From Semisulcospira habei (lineage: Eukaryota > Mollusca > Gastropoda > Semisulcospiridae): a DNA stretch of 64,000 nucleotides. Where the stretch lies: positions 71,864,464 through 71,928,463 of the forward strand of contig BTPG01000006.1 in the NCBI GenBank assembly GCA_036245525.1. The letters run 5' to 3'. Shown here one piece after another: positions 30,893 through 41,089 of the stretch; the first letter of the stretch is position 1; each line of letters begins with the position of its first letter. The notes under the pieces were generated by a model, which made no database searches, was not told where the DNA came from, and worked only from the letters and a program-made list of their open reading frames with translations. Position numbers and translations under genes: made by a program.

Positions 30893-31106
30893 TCGAGCGA
30901 AGTATCTGACTGGTTGGTCTCGTGACAGGACTGGTAAGGAAGGAGCGGGAGAGAACTCTCGGCCCCTCTGGGGTTCCCCGAGTGCCTAGTGGGTTGTGTA
31001 GGCACACAACGGGTAAGTAGGCTAAAATTGAGCTAGTAGTAGATATTTCCACAAAGTCATGTCATCGGTAAGTATTTTTCGAAAAAATACCTTTTAGAGA
31101 AAAATG
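30893..31106 (+). repeat. E2 right terminal repeat
   Basis: Inverted copy of the E2 LTR. The outer end reads CATCGGTAAGTATTTTTCGA to TTTTAGAGAAAAAT. Confidence 0.88.
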
Positions 31107-31412
31107 AATTTTTCTCTAAAAGGTATTTTTTTCGAAAAATACTTACCGATGACATGACGCGGATGACCCTCCCACCTGCCCCGCTCGCCGCTGGTGACCT
31201 AAGTATCCTGACTGAGGAATTATGGGAGGACTCGGAACCGGATGGGCGGTAACGGGAGACTACTCCGGGCCCCTCCTGGGGTTCCCCGAGTGCCTCCCGG
31301 GTTGTGTGGTAACACAACGGACTTCTTAGGCTAGAATTGTGTAACTAGATACTTCCTATTAGTCATGTCATCGGTAAGTATTTTTCGAAAAAATACCTTT
31401 TAGAGAAAAAAT
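31107..31412 (+). repeat. E1 ICR right half and right terminal repeat
   Basis: Starts TTTTTCTCTAAAAGG and is then an inverted copy of the E1 LTR (CTCCCGGGTTGTGTGGTAAC, CCTATTAGTCATGTCATCGG), ending at GAGAAAAAAT. It proves the outer extent of E1. Confidence 0.87.
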
Positions 31413-31588
31413 GCATTTTGCCAGTATCTGTCTTTCTAGATAGAAATCCAGACCCAAAAGGTGACTGCCAAGTATGACATATGCAGAGAATAACCCAACA
31501 AAGAAAGAAACGCACTTAGAAAAGATCGTTACAACACTCTTTATTAATATTTTCAAAATAGTGTACAAACAAGTATACAATTTGCTAC

Positions 31589-31802
31589 TTAACCCTTTTA
31601 GCCCCAAGGTCCCATTTCTCAAATTTGGGAGGTGTTGCCTAACGACTATGTGCCAGTTCCAGGAGATGGCATGACCATGATAATTCAAGGGTAGTGCCAG
31701 ATTAGCATGGTATCTGAAGGCGCCAAGCTAATCTGGCACTACCCTTGAATTATCATGGTCAAGCCATCTCCTGCTGTAGGGATCCGGGGCTAAAAGTGTT
31801 AA
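31589..31802. mobile_element. piggyBac-type MITE, copy 2
   Basis: TTAACCCTTTTAGCCCC at the left and GGGGCTAAAAGTGTTAA at the right. The core is a long palindrome of ~55-bp arms (GGAGATGGCATGACCATGAT, GGTAGTGCCAGATTAGC and inverses). TTAA lies on both sides. Confidence 0.75.
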
Positions 31803-31848
31803 CTTAGTGTAAAAAGCTAAGTCTTTAGTTATGACCCACAAAAGACCA

Positions 31849-32058
31849 TTAACCCATTACATCCTGAGGCTGAATTTTTTAATTTGCATATTGTCCTATG
31901 ACGCCTGTATTGCAGATTAGGAGCTAGATCCACCATTTTAGTTCAAGGTGGTGCCTGAATAGCTTGGCGCCTGTGGCGCTAAGCTATTCTGACACCGCCC
32001 TTAAACTACCATAGTCAAATTTATTTCAAGGAAAAGTGTATCAGGATGAAAAGGGTTA
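31849..32058. mobile_element. piggyBac-type MITE, copy 3
   Basis: TTAACCCATTACATCCTGAG ... TATCAGGATGAAAAGGGTTAA with the palindromic centre GAATAGCTTGGCGCC. As an uninterrupted copy, it serves as reference for the split copy at 33406-41057. Confidence 0.78.
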
Positions 32059-33130
32059 AACGACCATCATTTAGGTGACTATAACCACCTGCCTGCAAAT
32101 GATAATCTATAATGATGGGTGTCACGTTTTGCCCATCAAGACTTCTCTTGTTTAAGTACTTGTCTTCTAAACCCTTTGCCATTGATATGTCCGCACATCG
32201 CTGTTCTGAGATGCACTATGCCATTAGCGTAACTAGACGTGACTTAATTTTTATCGGGTTACTTTAGTTGTCAGATTTTCAGACCCCCACGCCTACATCA
32301 CCGTCACTGTCTGATTTTCTCCAGAAGTCGAGGATTTTTACTTTTTAAATTTTTTTCTGCATAGAATTAGTTTTTACTGAAAAAGTTCAAAAGATACAAA
32401 GCTGGCTAACGAACTCATCCAGTGTCTTTCTCCTATTTAGCTGTATCCAGAATTTCAAGTGAATATATGACAAAAATTACGGACTGCAATGTGGTACAAC
32501 TGACTTTGTATAAACGGTCTTCTAACCCGTCAATGAGACACCCAATTTTAATATGCTTGGAGGTACCCCTTGAACAAAGCACTTCCCCAAGTTTCAAGCT
32601 TGTATGTACACGAACATCTGAGATTTGCATGTATACACACAAATGCTCACAAACAAACACGCACACATATGGCGCTTCACGCCAAAAGTACGTTCAGCAG
32701 CAAGGTTAGCGTAACTAGACATGACGTAATTTTTATCTGGTTATTTTAAGTCGTCGTCGGCACGTTTTTGAATTTGACCCACCGCGACCCATCCTAAAAT
32801 GCCTTCTATAAATAGAAGAGACTTAAAAACCTGATTGTCATATGAAAGTACAGCATGTCATCTTTCATCATGTCAAATTTCAAAGAAATATTCCAAGAAA
32901 TGAGTGAGTAGTGAAAGATTTAGTAATAACTGGTATGAACATGATTTGTTGCTGTGGCACCCAGGAAGCCACTTTTGGTTTTATGTCCAACAGTCGAGGG
33001 ATTATGATAACTTTTTTCTTGCTAAAAAAGGTGGTTGCTCAAAACAGGTTTTACTGTACTTGTTTTCTTCATATTGCAGGGAGATCTGTTTTTTGGCTGG
33101 CCTCATTTATTTATCCATTTCTTTGTGTTG
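32059..33130. other. Intron-like stretch with a direct repeat
   Basis: No gene found. GTAACTAGACGTGACTTAAT (32228) recurs as GTAACTAGACATGACGTAAT (32709), each followed by TTTTTATC, about 480 bp apart. The second follows the dispersed repeat shared with 4050-4140. This is possibly the trace of an inserted element. Confidence 0.4.
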
Positions 33131-33133
33131 CAG

Positions 33134-33214
33134 TTGAGATCAGGTGATGGTGTCAAACACAGAGGCCTAGGCAAGACGGACAGTGTCAGCTGTATCACTA
33201 GAGGCAGACTGACT
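33134..33214 (+). CDS. Predicted host-gene exon 4
   Basis: 81 bp between the acceptor CATTTCTTTGTGTTGCAG and the donor ACT|GTAAGC, phase 0 on both sides. The peptide begins LRSGDGVKHRGLGKTDSVSC. No recognisable domain. The splice acceptor has a good pyrimidine tract. Confidence 0.5.
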
Positions 33215-33282
33215 GTAAGCTTTCTTCATTATTCTTCCAACATCTCAATTGTCTGCTTTCATTTATTTTACTCCATGTGCAG

Positions 33283-33360
33283 ACAGCCACCAATACTCCA
33301 TATTTACAGTGCAGTAGCTGCCTATTTGCTGTGTATCCATATGTGGCATGTCTCAAATGT
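33283..33360 (+). CDS. Predicted host-gene exon 5 (Cys4 motif)
   Basis: 78 bp after the acceptor ATTTTACTCCATGTGCAG, phase 0. The proposed donor, TGT|GTTAAG, is the weakest of the set. It encodes QCSSC and VACLKC spaced as C-X2-C-X9-C-X2-C, which resembles a small zinc-binding knuckle. If the donor is wrong, the frame stays open for about 100 bp into the MITE. Confidence 0.45.
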
Positions 33361-33505
33361 GTTAAGAAATATTATTACATGTATATCATTTTTACACCAC
33401 TTCACTTAACCCTTTTCATCCTGATACACCTATTTCCTAAAATACCTTTGACTATGATAGTTTGAGGGTGGTGCCAGAATAGTTTGGCCAAGCTATTCTG
33501 GCACC

Positions 33506-34923
33506 TTCTTGGCTTCTTCTTGGCTTGACTTCGCGAATGAAGATTCTATAGGGCTTGCCCACGTCGTCTGCAGGCATTTTCGTGGCTGCGGAGGCCAATC
33601 CGGGACAGGCAGGTTCGACCGCAGTGGCTGCAGGGGAAGGTCTGGTCAGGGTTCTGAGTTACGACAGCTCTGTTTTTTCTTCTGAGCCGCTTGTCTTTAA
33701 GGTTAGCTCTGCGAGAGTCCTCAAAGGAGACGGCTGCCTTGTGAATGGTGGAGCGCCAGGTGTCACGGTCCGCAGCAAGCGAAGACCATTGGCGGTGGTC
33801 GATTTGGCAGGCACTAAGTGACTTCTTGAGACCGTCTTTGTATCTCTTCTTTGGTGCCCCTCTGTCTCGGTGTCCAGTGGCGAGCTCGCCGAACAGAGTG
33901 ATCTTGGGTAGGCGATGATCCTCCATCCTGGAGACGTGCCCCGCCCAGCGAAGCTGTGTCCGCAGCAGCAAAGCCTCGATGCTCACAGTTTCCGCCTGTT
34001 CAAGGACCTCGACGTTGGTGACAGTCACTCCAGTGAATGCTGAGGATGGTACGCAGGCAGCGCTGGTGAAAGCGTTCGAGGAGTCGTAGTTGGCTGCGGT
34101 AGAGGGCCCAGGACTCGGAACCGTACAGCAGGGTGGTGAGGACGACAGCTCTGTACACGCTGATCTTGGTGCCTTTTTTCAGCTGTTGATTGTGCCACAC
34201 CCGCTTGAATAGTCGCCCGAAAGCACTGTTCGCTTTTGCCAGCCTGTTGTCCAGCTCCTTGTCCAGCTTGGCGTCTGACGTGATGATGCAGCCAAGGTAG
34301 GTAAACTGGTGTACAGACTTCAGTTCGGACTCGCCGATGGTGATGTGGGGAGGGCGATGCTCTTCCTTGGGTGCCGGCTGATGAAGGACCTCTGTCTTTT
34401 TCAGACTGACCTCAAGTCCAAAGAGCTGGGCGGCATCTGCGAAGCAGGACGTAATGCGCTGCAAGGCTCTCTCTGTGTGTGCAACGAGGGCAGCGTCATC
34501 AGCAAAGAGCAGCTCACGAATCAGTTGGTCTAGGGTTTTCGTGTGGGCCTGCAGTCGTCTGAGGTTGAACAGGCTGCCATCGAGACGATACCTGATGTAC
34601 ACTGCGTCGTCATCGTCGAGGTCCACTGTGGCCTGCTTCAACATCATGCTGAAGAAGATGGTGAAGAGGGTCGGTGCCAGCACGCAGCCTTGCTTCACGC
34701 CGTTGCGAATGGGGAATGGTTCTGAGAGGTCACTGTTTAGTCTGACCTGGCCTTGCTGGTCCTCGTGGAGCTGGACGATCATGTTGAGGAACTTTGGGGG
34801 ACAGCCTAGTCGCTCCAGGATCTGCCACATACCTTGCCTGCTCACAGTGTCAAACGCTTTTGTTAGGTCGACAAACGTTACGTACAGCCCTTTGTTCTGC
34901 TCGCGGCACTTCTCGCCGAAGAG
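33506..34923 (-). mobile_element. LINE-B, 5'-truncated non-LTR retrotransposon
   Basis: Flanked by TCTGGCACC (33497-33505 and 34924-34932), the target duplication. The 3' end on the minus strand has a short repeated tail (GCCAAGAAGAA-like). It encodes the C-terminal two thirds of RT and a zinc-finger tail; the endonuclease is missing. Confidence 0.85.
33546..34915 (-). pseudogene. LINE-B reverse transcriptase with C-terminal zinc finger
   Basis: RT motifs in order: VTFVDLTKAFDTVSRQGMW (motif A, upstream of 34845), NGVKQGCVLAPTLFTIFF (motif B), ELLFADDAALVAH (motif C, FADD intact), FTYLGCIITSDAKLDKE, LTTLLYGSESWALY. After a frameshift near 34020 it continues with LLLRTQLRWAGHVSRMEDHR and KKRYKDGLKKSL. 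It ends with FPCSHCGRTCLSRIGLRSHE, a C2H2/C2HC-like finger. I cannot assign the clade from memory with confidence. Confidence 0.8.
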
Positions 34924-34957
34924 TCTGGCACCACCCTTAAACTAAAATGGTTGATCT

Positions 34958-35120
34958 ATTGTTTCCTCAAAAACATTACCGATGCCATTACTACAAGGAA
35001 CAACCTATAGCTAGCGTAATTTTAGCCCAAAAACTTACGATGTGTACCTTTAGGGCCAGGGGAGGCCACCAGGGGTAACTGCCCGAGCAGCCAAGCCAAA
35101 CCAGTTCTTTCCTTTAGCTT
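34958..35120 (+). repeat. E3 left terminal repeat
   Basis: Inverted at 40750-40983: CTATAGCTAGCGTAATTTTA, CTTACGATGTGTACCTTTAG, GGCCAGGGGAGGCCACCAGG and CCCGAGCAGCCAAGCCAAAC are shared. Confidence 0.87.
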
Positions 35121-35149
35121 GCAGCGTATAGACGTGTTCGCTTAGCCCT

Positions 35150-35500
35150 CTACTGTGCTTCTACGGCTGCGTATGGTTCAAGCTGTACTTGTATATCTTC
35201 GTCAGTGGAATTCGTTCCCGGCTTGTGCTTTCGCCTTGCCTTGGAACTTTTCTGGCCTTGTGTGTACCGACGGCTGTGTATGGTTCAAGAGTACTTGGAC
35301 TTTCGACAGTGGACTTCGTTCCCGGCCTGTGCTTTTGCCTTGCCTTGGAACTTCTGGCCTTGTGTGTACCGACGGCTGTGTATGGTTCAAGAGTACTTGG
35401 ACTTTCGACAGTGGACTTCGTTTCTGGCCTGTGCTGTCGCCTTGCCTTGGAACTTTTCTGCCCGTGTTGTAGCGTAGGGTCGTGTTCTTAGACCTCTACT
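35150..35500 (+). repeat. E3 leader tandem repeat
   Basis: Three units of about 115-130 bp with CGTTCCCGGCCTGTGCTTT, GCCTTGCCTTGGAACTT and ACCGACGGCTGTGTATGGTT. It lies between LTR and gag. The repeated valine/cysteine frames are not genes. Confidence 0.8.
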
Positions 35501-35917
35501 GTGCTACCTACGGCTGTGTAGGGTTCTTGGAGCCCTTGGACTTTCGTTAGCGTGACTTCGTTCCCGGCCTGCACGTCGCCTTCTGTGACTTTGGGAGGTG
35601 AATAAGTGTCACTGGTGCTTCTTGCGTCGCTGCCGGAAGATAGGTCCCCGGGCTGTGGGGCCGGCCTTCGTCCCTCGTGGGAGCGCTGTCCTGCACCGAT
35701 TCCGGCATTGAGAGACTTCCGGCTTGTGCGGTGCCTCTCGGAGCCTTCGACCTGGAGTCCGGTGTGCTTCGGCTTCGCCGGTCAAGTTCGCCGGTTGGAC
35801 GGCCGGGACCTTCGTCGAGGACCCAGCCTTCCTCTTCCTGGATGCTTCTGGGCCTCTGCCGCGTGGGCGCTTCTTCTTCTTCGACTACAGGTGCTACCTT
35901 CCCCTGCCCCTTGCGAG

Positions 35918-37760
35918 ATGTCCAGGTAAGGTCTCGATGTTTTGCCAGTGCCGTGCCTCTGACGGCGTGCGCCGGCGTCTTTTACTATATCGTTGCTTGT
36001 TATTAAGAAAGCGATATTGCTCAGGACAGGATGGTGAGGAAAGGTGAAAGATGGTGCGCGGTTTTCGTTTCGAGAAACGTGGCCTGCTGCTATGACCAGT
36101 CGCTTCGTTGTTTCACTCTATGTTGCAGTGGTCAAGTCCACACCTGCACACGATGTGGCGACTTGCAGTGGCCGAGTGACAAGCATGCGGTCTACCTCCC
36201 CTGCACTGGTTGTGCTTAGGGCCACTCCCGTGATGTCTGCGCTCTGAGTAGAGGACCTTGGGACACCCAGCTGCGGAGCCTACGGCATGTCAGTCGCTGC
36301 ACCGCCTGCAGCCACTAGCATGCTTCGGCCCCGGGTCCAGCAGAAACGCACTTCGCTGCCGTTGGGGGACGGCACACAAAGGCTCCCACCTTGCGCACCG
36401 ACTCGCTCGAGTCTGGTCCGCAGCGAGTCCGCTCGCCCCGCTCTGCGGAAAACAAACCCCAACACTCTACGTTGGGGGACGCCTTTCTCCCCCCTTGCGC
36501 ACCGGCTCGCTCGAGCCAGGTCCGCAGCGAGCTAGCTCACCCCGCCTTGCGGAACCCAAGCCTCGCAAGACCTCCGGCAGAACTGAACGCCGCTTCTCTC
36601 CGGCGCCGGAAGAAGATAGATAAGAGACAAGAGAAGCCTCGGCTTCTGCGTACGACCCTCGACATGCGACTACGGGTTCGCAACCGCCTGGACTCAGCTC
36701 CTCGCCCCTCGCCTGCGTACGCCCCCTCGGACTTTGGCGTCCTACACCGGACCCCCCGGCGTCTTCGGTTCTCGCCTCCCCCTTTGCTCGCCGCTTCAGC
36801 TTCACGGACGTCTCGCCCTCCTCATCGGTCTTCCCCTCAGTTACAAGTCGCCGCCACCCCCTCTGGTCGATGTCCTCCTGGGTCGTCCGTGCTGCTCGTC
36901 CTCCGGCCTTGTCTTCCCCCCTCTCCTTCTTCGGCACCCTTTCCCCACCTTCCCTGCTCCCCTCCCCTTCGCGCCATCGACCACGTGCTCCGCCCTCCTA
37001 TGCACGGACGCTCCACTCGTCGGTCTCGCCGCCCACGCCTTCTCAGCCGCTCGCCCCGGTCTCGCCCCGTCTGGCGGCGGCTCCCGCCTCTCCAGCTCCT
37101 GGTGCGTCGGCCTCCTGCTCCGCCCGTCGATGTGGATAGCAACCCTCGGCTCGCTCCGGCGGACTCCGACTCGGCTCTCTCCACCGCTCAACCTCCGCGC
37201 ACTGTCTTCTACACCCTTGACCCTGCGTCCAGGACGCCCAGGACGGAGACCCTTCCCTCGCTCGACGCGCCGCTCCTCTACAGTCTTGCGTCTTCCCCGA
37301 GCCCGGACGCCTTCCCCGTCGCCCGCTTGGACGTTACTCTTCCCCCTAGAGGTTTCGTCCCTGCCACGCCCCGAGGTTTCAAGGGTTCGTGTCGCCTTCT
37401 CCGCCCCTGCAGCAGGATTCAGGCTCCGACGCGGTTCTCTTCATCACCGTCGTTCGTGGGCCGGTGGATTGGACATCGCCTTTCAATGCAGCTGAATGCC
37501 GGACACTCCCAGGCCTTGCTTCTGCCCTCCCCGCAGTGGTTCATGCCACTCAGCAGCAGCTGGTGGACTTCGCGCCTCCCGCCGTTGCATCCCCCCCCCC
37601 GGTCTGGTATGGACGGCGTTCCTTATCCGCAGCGCTCTCACCTGTGCTGAATTCCTCAACTTGGCCAAGCAGCGCTCGTCTACCTTGGAGCTGGCTCTTC
37701 TCCTCCTCGCCGCTGTTAGGGCCCCTCCTCACTCTGGCTGTGGCCTTCTGGGCCGCGTGT
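35918..37760 (+). pseudogene. E3 gag-like region
   Basis: Leader ATGTCCAG ends at the donor |GTAAGG (35926). The acceptor TATGTTGCAG (36128) joins in frame to a Cys/His segment HTCTRCGDLQWPSDKHAV and LPCTGCA. This is followed by a stop where E1 and E2 continue. A two-unit repeat (36350-36560) and a Pro/Ser/Arg-rich frame (36391-37650) follow. Decayed RWPAGLDI- and AGHSQA-like pieces lie near 37460-37510. Confidence 0.62.
36350..36565 (+). repeat. E3 gag minisatellite
   Basis: Two ~110-bp units: GTTGGGGGACG, CTTGCGCACCG, then GACTCGCTCGAGTC or GGCTCGCTCGAGCC hairpins, then GTCCGCAGCGAG. It is the short equivalent of the arrays in the other copies. Confidence 0.8.
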
Positions 37761-37769
37761 CAACGCTTA

Positions 37770-39400
37770 GGTCCTCGATTCGCCGCTACCGCGCCCTGCT
37801 GTGCTCATCATCTGCCCCCTACCTCCCGCAGGAGACAGCTGCGACAGGCTCCACTCGGCGTTCCCCTCCTCTTCGGTCCTGGCAGTCGGTGAAGGACGCG
37901 TTGTACCTGCCCGTGTCACCTCCTCCCGCTTCCAGCCGCCGCGAGGCACTGGGTCGCGCCCTGCGGATCTCCGGACCCGCCCAGCACCCGCCCTCCCGGT
38001 GTCGCTGCCCTCCCCCGCGTGTCCCCGCCACCCACTGCGCCCGCCCGCCTCTGCCCCCGCCTGGCCTACACGGCCTCAGGCGGCGTCCGATCGTCGACCT
38101 TCAGCTTGGCACGTGTTCTTAGCAGCGCCTTCCTTCCCTTGGGGACCGCCTGAGCCCTTCGCGCCACGGTTCCTCCTTTGGGCTTCACTGTCAGCCTGGA
38201 TCTAGCGGACGCCTGCACTCACGTTCCCGTGCTTCTGGCTTCAGACGCTTCGGCGCTTCGCTTAGACGGTGGCGTTACCGTTCCGTGTCTTCCCCGTCGC
38301 TGCATCTGGATGTTCGCCCATTCCTTGGTCGGTGTCTTCGCCACGGCCAGGTGGACTTCGTCGAGCCCCTCCTCGAACTAAGTCGACGATCTGCTTCGGC
38401 ACCACCGGTCGGCACCCTCCCGGGAACAGCAACGAGACGCCTTCCCGGCCTACTCGACCCCCGCGGCTTCGTAGTCAACTTAGGCAAGTTGGATCTCGCA
38501 CCGTCCCGCCGCTTCGCACACCATGGTTGCAGTTCCTTACGGATCTCGTTGGGTGTGACTCCCGGAACTGAGGATCCAGAAGTTGACGAACCTGGCTCGT
38601 CTTGGTGTGCAGGAGGAGAAGGTCCCCGCCAGACTGGTTGCAGCTCTCAGGCCTGGTGAACGCCGCTGCAGATCTCCTTCCCCTTGGTCGGCTCTGCTCG
38701 CCCCGCTTCACCTTCATCTTCTCCTGCACTGGCGCCCTCGACCGGACACTTTGAGACTCCCGTTCCGGTTCCTCCCTCGCTCGTTCCACTCTTCCGCCGC
38801 TGGGCGGTCCCTGCCTGGCTCGCGCCTGGAGTCCCTCTCCTTCCCCCCACCTCCCCCCCCCCCCCCCCCCCAGTTGTCCCTTGCGTTGACGCCAGCCGTC
38901 CCGGCTGGGGTGCTCACCTGCCGCCGACGTGCCATGGCTTTCGGCAGCTGGCCACCGGTCCTGGTGGTCAAGCTTTCAACTCTCGCACATCAGGACCTGA
39001 TCGTCCTTCCGACGATTCCGCTGTCGTGTCCTACGTACAGAAGCAGGACGGGACCCGCTCCCCTTCGTCTGCCTTCTTACCAGCGCCCCTGTTGGTGCAA
39101 GGATTCCCACGTCTCTCTCCGAGTGAGATACTTCTACGGCCACCTTGTCCTCGCGGACTCCCTCTCCCGGCGCGGTCAATGTATCCACGCCAAGCGCAAA
39201 GAGAAGAGGAAGAGGCGCTTCGCCCTGACGTCTTCCGGATGATCTGCGCCACCTGGGAGACCCCCCCCCCCCCCTCCTTCGTTCTTCGCGACAGGGTGGT
39301 ACCCCGCCGTTCTGCTGCACCGGATCCTGCGCCACCGACCCCCTGAACCTGGCCACGGGCCCTTCTCTGCGGCTTCCCACTCCTCGCACGATGCTCAAGC
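37770..39400 (+). pseudogene. E3 RT - RNase H - methyltransferase-like region
   Basis: RT motif A: FTVSLDLADACTHVPVLLAS (38181-38240). RT active site region near 38381 (SSN then VDDLL-like). LVNLGKLDLAPSRRFAHHG near 38470. RNase H: CVDASRPGWGAHLPP (38883) and SDDSAVVSYVQKQDGTRSPS (39010). Methyltransferase-like end near 39330-39400. Poly(C) at 38855-38872 and 39258-39273 may be slippage sites that broke the frame. Confidence 0.72.
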
Positions 39401-40515
39401 TACCGCGTCAGGCGCTCTGCCATCCGTGCTCTGAGAGACTCTGCTACACGCTTGGAGATTCGATGGCAAGCCCTCGCCGCTAGAGTTCTTGAGTGAGGCA
39501 GTGACAGCTATCGCTTCGGGTCGCGGACCCTCGACCCTGCGTGTCTACAAGGGAAAGTGGGGAGTACTTGGAGCCTGGTGCGACCTCCGTCGCCCTCTCC
39601 CCTACCGATCTGGCTTCCCCACCACTGGCTGAGTTCTTCCTGGCTCTACGCCGAACAGCTCTTGGCACCGATCACTTCAGGGGCTACCTCACTATGATCG
39701 CCGACGCTTACCGGCACCCGGGCCGAGCGGACCCCGGCAGGGTAAGGACCTCGTTGACTTTGGCCCACTTCGCCACACAGCGATCTGCCCTCCACTACCT
39801 GATCCCACGCTGGGACTTACCCTGGGTACTCACCTGGATGATCGCTAGCGTTGCGAGCCGCTTCCCCCAGCAAGCCTGCCCGACGCTACGCGAAGACTTG
39901 CTTCTGCTCACCGTAGCCACAGCCTCCAGAGTGAGTGAGCTGCCCGCGCCTTCCGCGCCCCCGCCTGCCTGTAGTGCAGGTCGGATGACCCCGTGCAGCT
40001 ACTAATGGACCCGGCCTTCTTGGCCCAGAACAAGTCCCCGTTGACAGCCCCACAGGTGATCACCGTACGATCGCTGACGCCGATCGACTCCTACAAGGAA
40101 GTCGGACAACAGGACCTGGTGAGAGCCTTATGCGTGTACCTACGCCGTACCAAGCCGCTCCGCCAGGGACGCACCCGCCCCTTTTTCTCTCTGTCCCCAG
40201 GTAGACAAGACATCTCAGCCCAGACGATCTTCCTGGCTAAGATGGGTGATGCCCTCCGCCTACCAGGACCTCTGCCCCGATGCTGCCAAGCGACTACGCT
40301 TCCGGGCCCACGAGGTCAGAGCCATGGCTGCTAGCGTCGCATTCGACCGCAACTGCTCTGTCCGAGACAGTCTGGCTGCCGTAGGCTGGCGGACCGAGTC
40401 GACCTTCACCTGGTTCTACCTCCGTACCTGGCTGGCCAGCGAGACAACCTGGCCCTGGTGGGGGACATCGCGGCGACGCAACACTCCCTCCCGGCACCTT
40501 CGGTGCCGTTGGTAA
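39380..40515 (+). pseudogene. E3 tyrosine recombinase
   Basis: IADAYRHPGRADPGR, then HFATQRSALHYLIPRWDLPW (39770-39830), arginine box LLLLTVATASRVSELPA (39900-39945). Then AKRLRFRAHEVRAMAASVAF (40285-40340) with H-x-x-R, then VGWRTESTFTWFYLR (40380-40425) with the candidate catalytic Tyr, then NLALVGDI- and AQHSLPA-like pieces in shifted frames. It keeps more of the tetrad in long frames than the other copies. Confidence 0.75.
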
Positions 40516-40618
40516 TCCTTTAGCTAAAATTACCGGGAGCCTGCGCTGGGGAGGACGGGGCTTGCTGGCTCATTCAGTCACTGGGTTACGCGGCACCCTC
40601 CTCCTCTTCACTATTCTC

Positions 40619-40713
40619 CTTGTAGTAATGGCATCGGTAATGTTTTTGAGGAAACAAATTAATTTTTCTCTAAAATGTATTTTTTTCGAAAAATACTTAC
40701 CAATGCCATTACT
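40619..40713 (+). repeat. E3 ICR
   Basis: TGTAGTAATGGCATCGGTAA to GAGGAAACAAATTAATTTTT, then TCTAAAATGTA and ACTTACCAATGCCATTAC. The centre AAATTAATTT matches the joined element ends. Confidence 0.87.
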
Positions 40714-40739
40714 CGGATGGCCCTCCCACCTGCCCCGCT

Positions 40740-40983
40740 TGCCAATCACCAGCTAAACGAAAGAACTGGTTTGGCTTGGCTGCTCGGGCAGTTACCCATA
40801 ACGGGTGGGAAGGGAGGCTACCCAGGTACCAGGTCATGGCACCCCTGGTGGCCTCCCCTGGCCCTAAAGGTACACATCGTAAGTTTTTGGGCTAAAATTA
40901 CGCTAGCTATAGGTTGTTCCTTGTAGTAATGGCATCGGTAAGTATTTTTTTAAAAAATACATTTTAGAGAAAAATTAATTTTT
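40740..40983 (+). repeat. E3 right terminal repeat
   Basis: Inverted copy of the LTR, with the outer end CATCGGTAAGTATTTTTT to TTTTAGAGAAAAATTAATT. Confidence 0.87.
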
Positions 40984-41089
40984 CTAATCTGTATTGTAGC
41001 CATCATAGGACAATAAGCCTTTTTTTTTTTTAGTCAGCATCAGGATGTTATGGGTTAATGTGCTGCAACACAGACCAGGTGGCAGTGTG

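Larger units (their letters stand above)
24863..31106 (+). mobile_element. DIRS-like retrotransposon E2, nested in the E1 ICR
   Basis: A structurally complete element with LTR 24863-25061, ICR 30762-30858 and RTR 30893-31106. It lies exactly between the two halves of the E1 ICR. Its leader intron holds a SINE pair (25608-26046). Its coding regions are among the best preserved but still contain frameshifts. Confidence 0.88.
18696..31412 (+). mobile_element. DIRS-like retrotransposon E1 (with E2 nested inside)
   Basis: The left part runs 18696-24860. The right part, consisting only of half the ICR and the RTR, is at 31107-31412. E2 (24863-31106) separates them. The RTR is an inverted copy of the E1 LTR (CCTAAGAAATCCGTTGTG and TTACCACACAACCCGGGAGG versus 31270-31345), which proves that the two halves belong together. 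A 0.1-kb LINE-C fragment lies in the LTR but not in the RTR. All coding regions are broken. Confidence 0.85.
34958..40983 (+). mobile_element. DIRS-like retrotransposon E3
   Basis: Complete element: the left end is TTGTTTCCTCAAAAACATTA, followed by CCGATGCCATTACTACAAGG. The ICR is 40619-40713 and the RTR ends at GAGAAAAATTAATTTTT. It was inserted in a TTAA MITE between GGTTGATCTA and CTAATCTG. All three coding regions are present but frameshifted. Confidence 0.87.
33406..41057. mobile_element. piggyBac-type MITE copy 4, split by LINE-B and DIRS E3
   Basis: The outer ends are TTAACCCTTTTCATCCTGAT (33406) and GCATCAGGATGTTATGGGTTAA (ending 41057). Removing LINE-B (33506-34923 plus its duplication) and E3 (34958-40983) leaves about 200 bp that aligns along its length to the copy at 31849-32058. 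One small MITE thus contains 7.4 kb of later insertions. Confidence 0.82.

Noticed and set aside
32904..33120. An additional host exon before 33134
   Set aside because: Open frames cross TTTTTT-rich sequence without a good acceptor-donor pair in a compatible phase.
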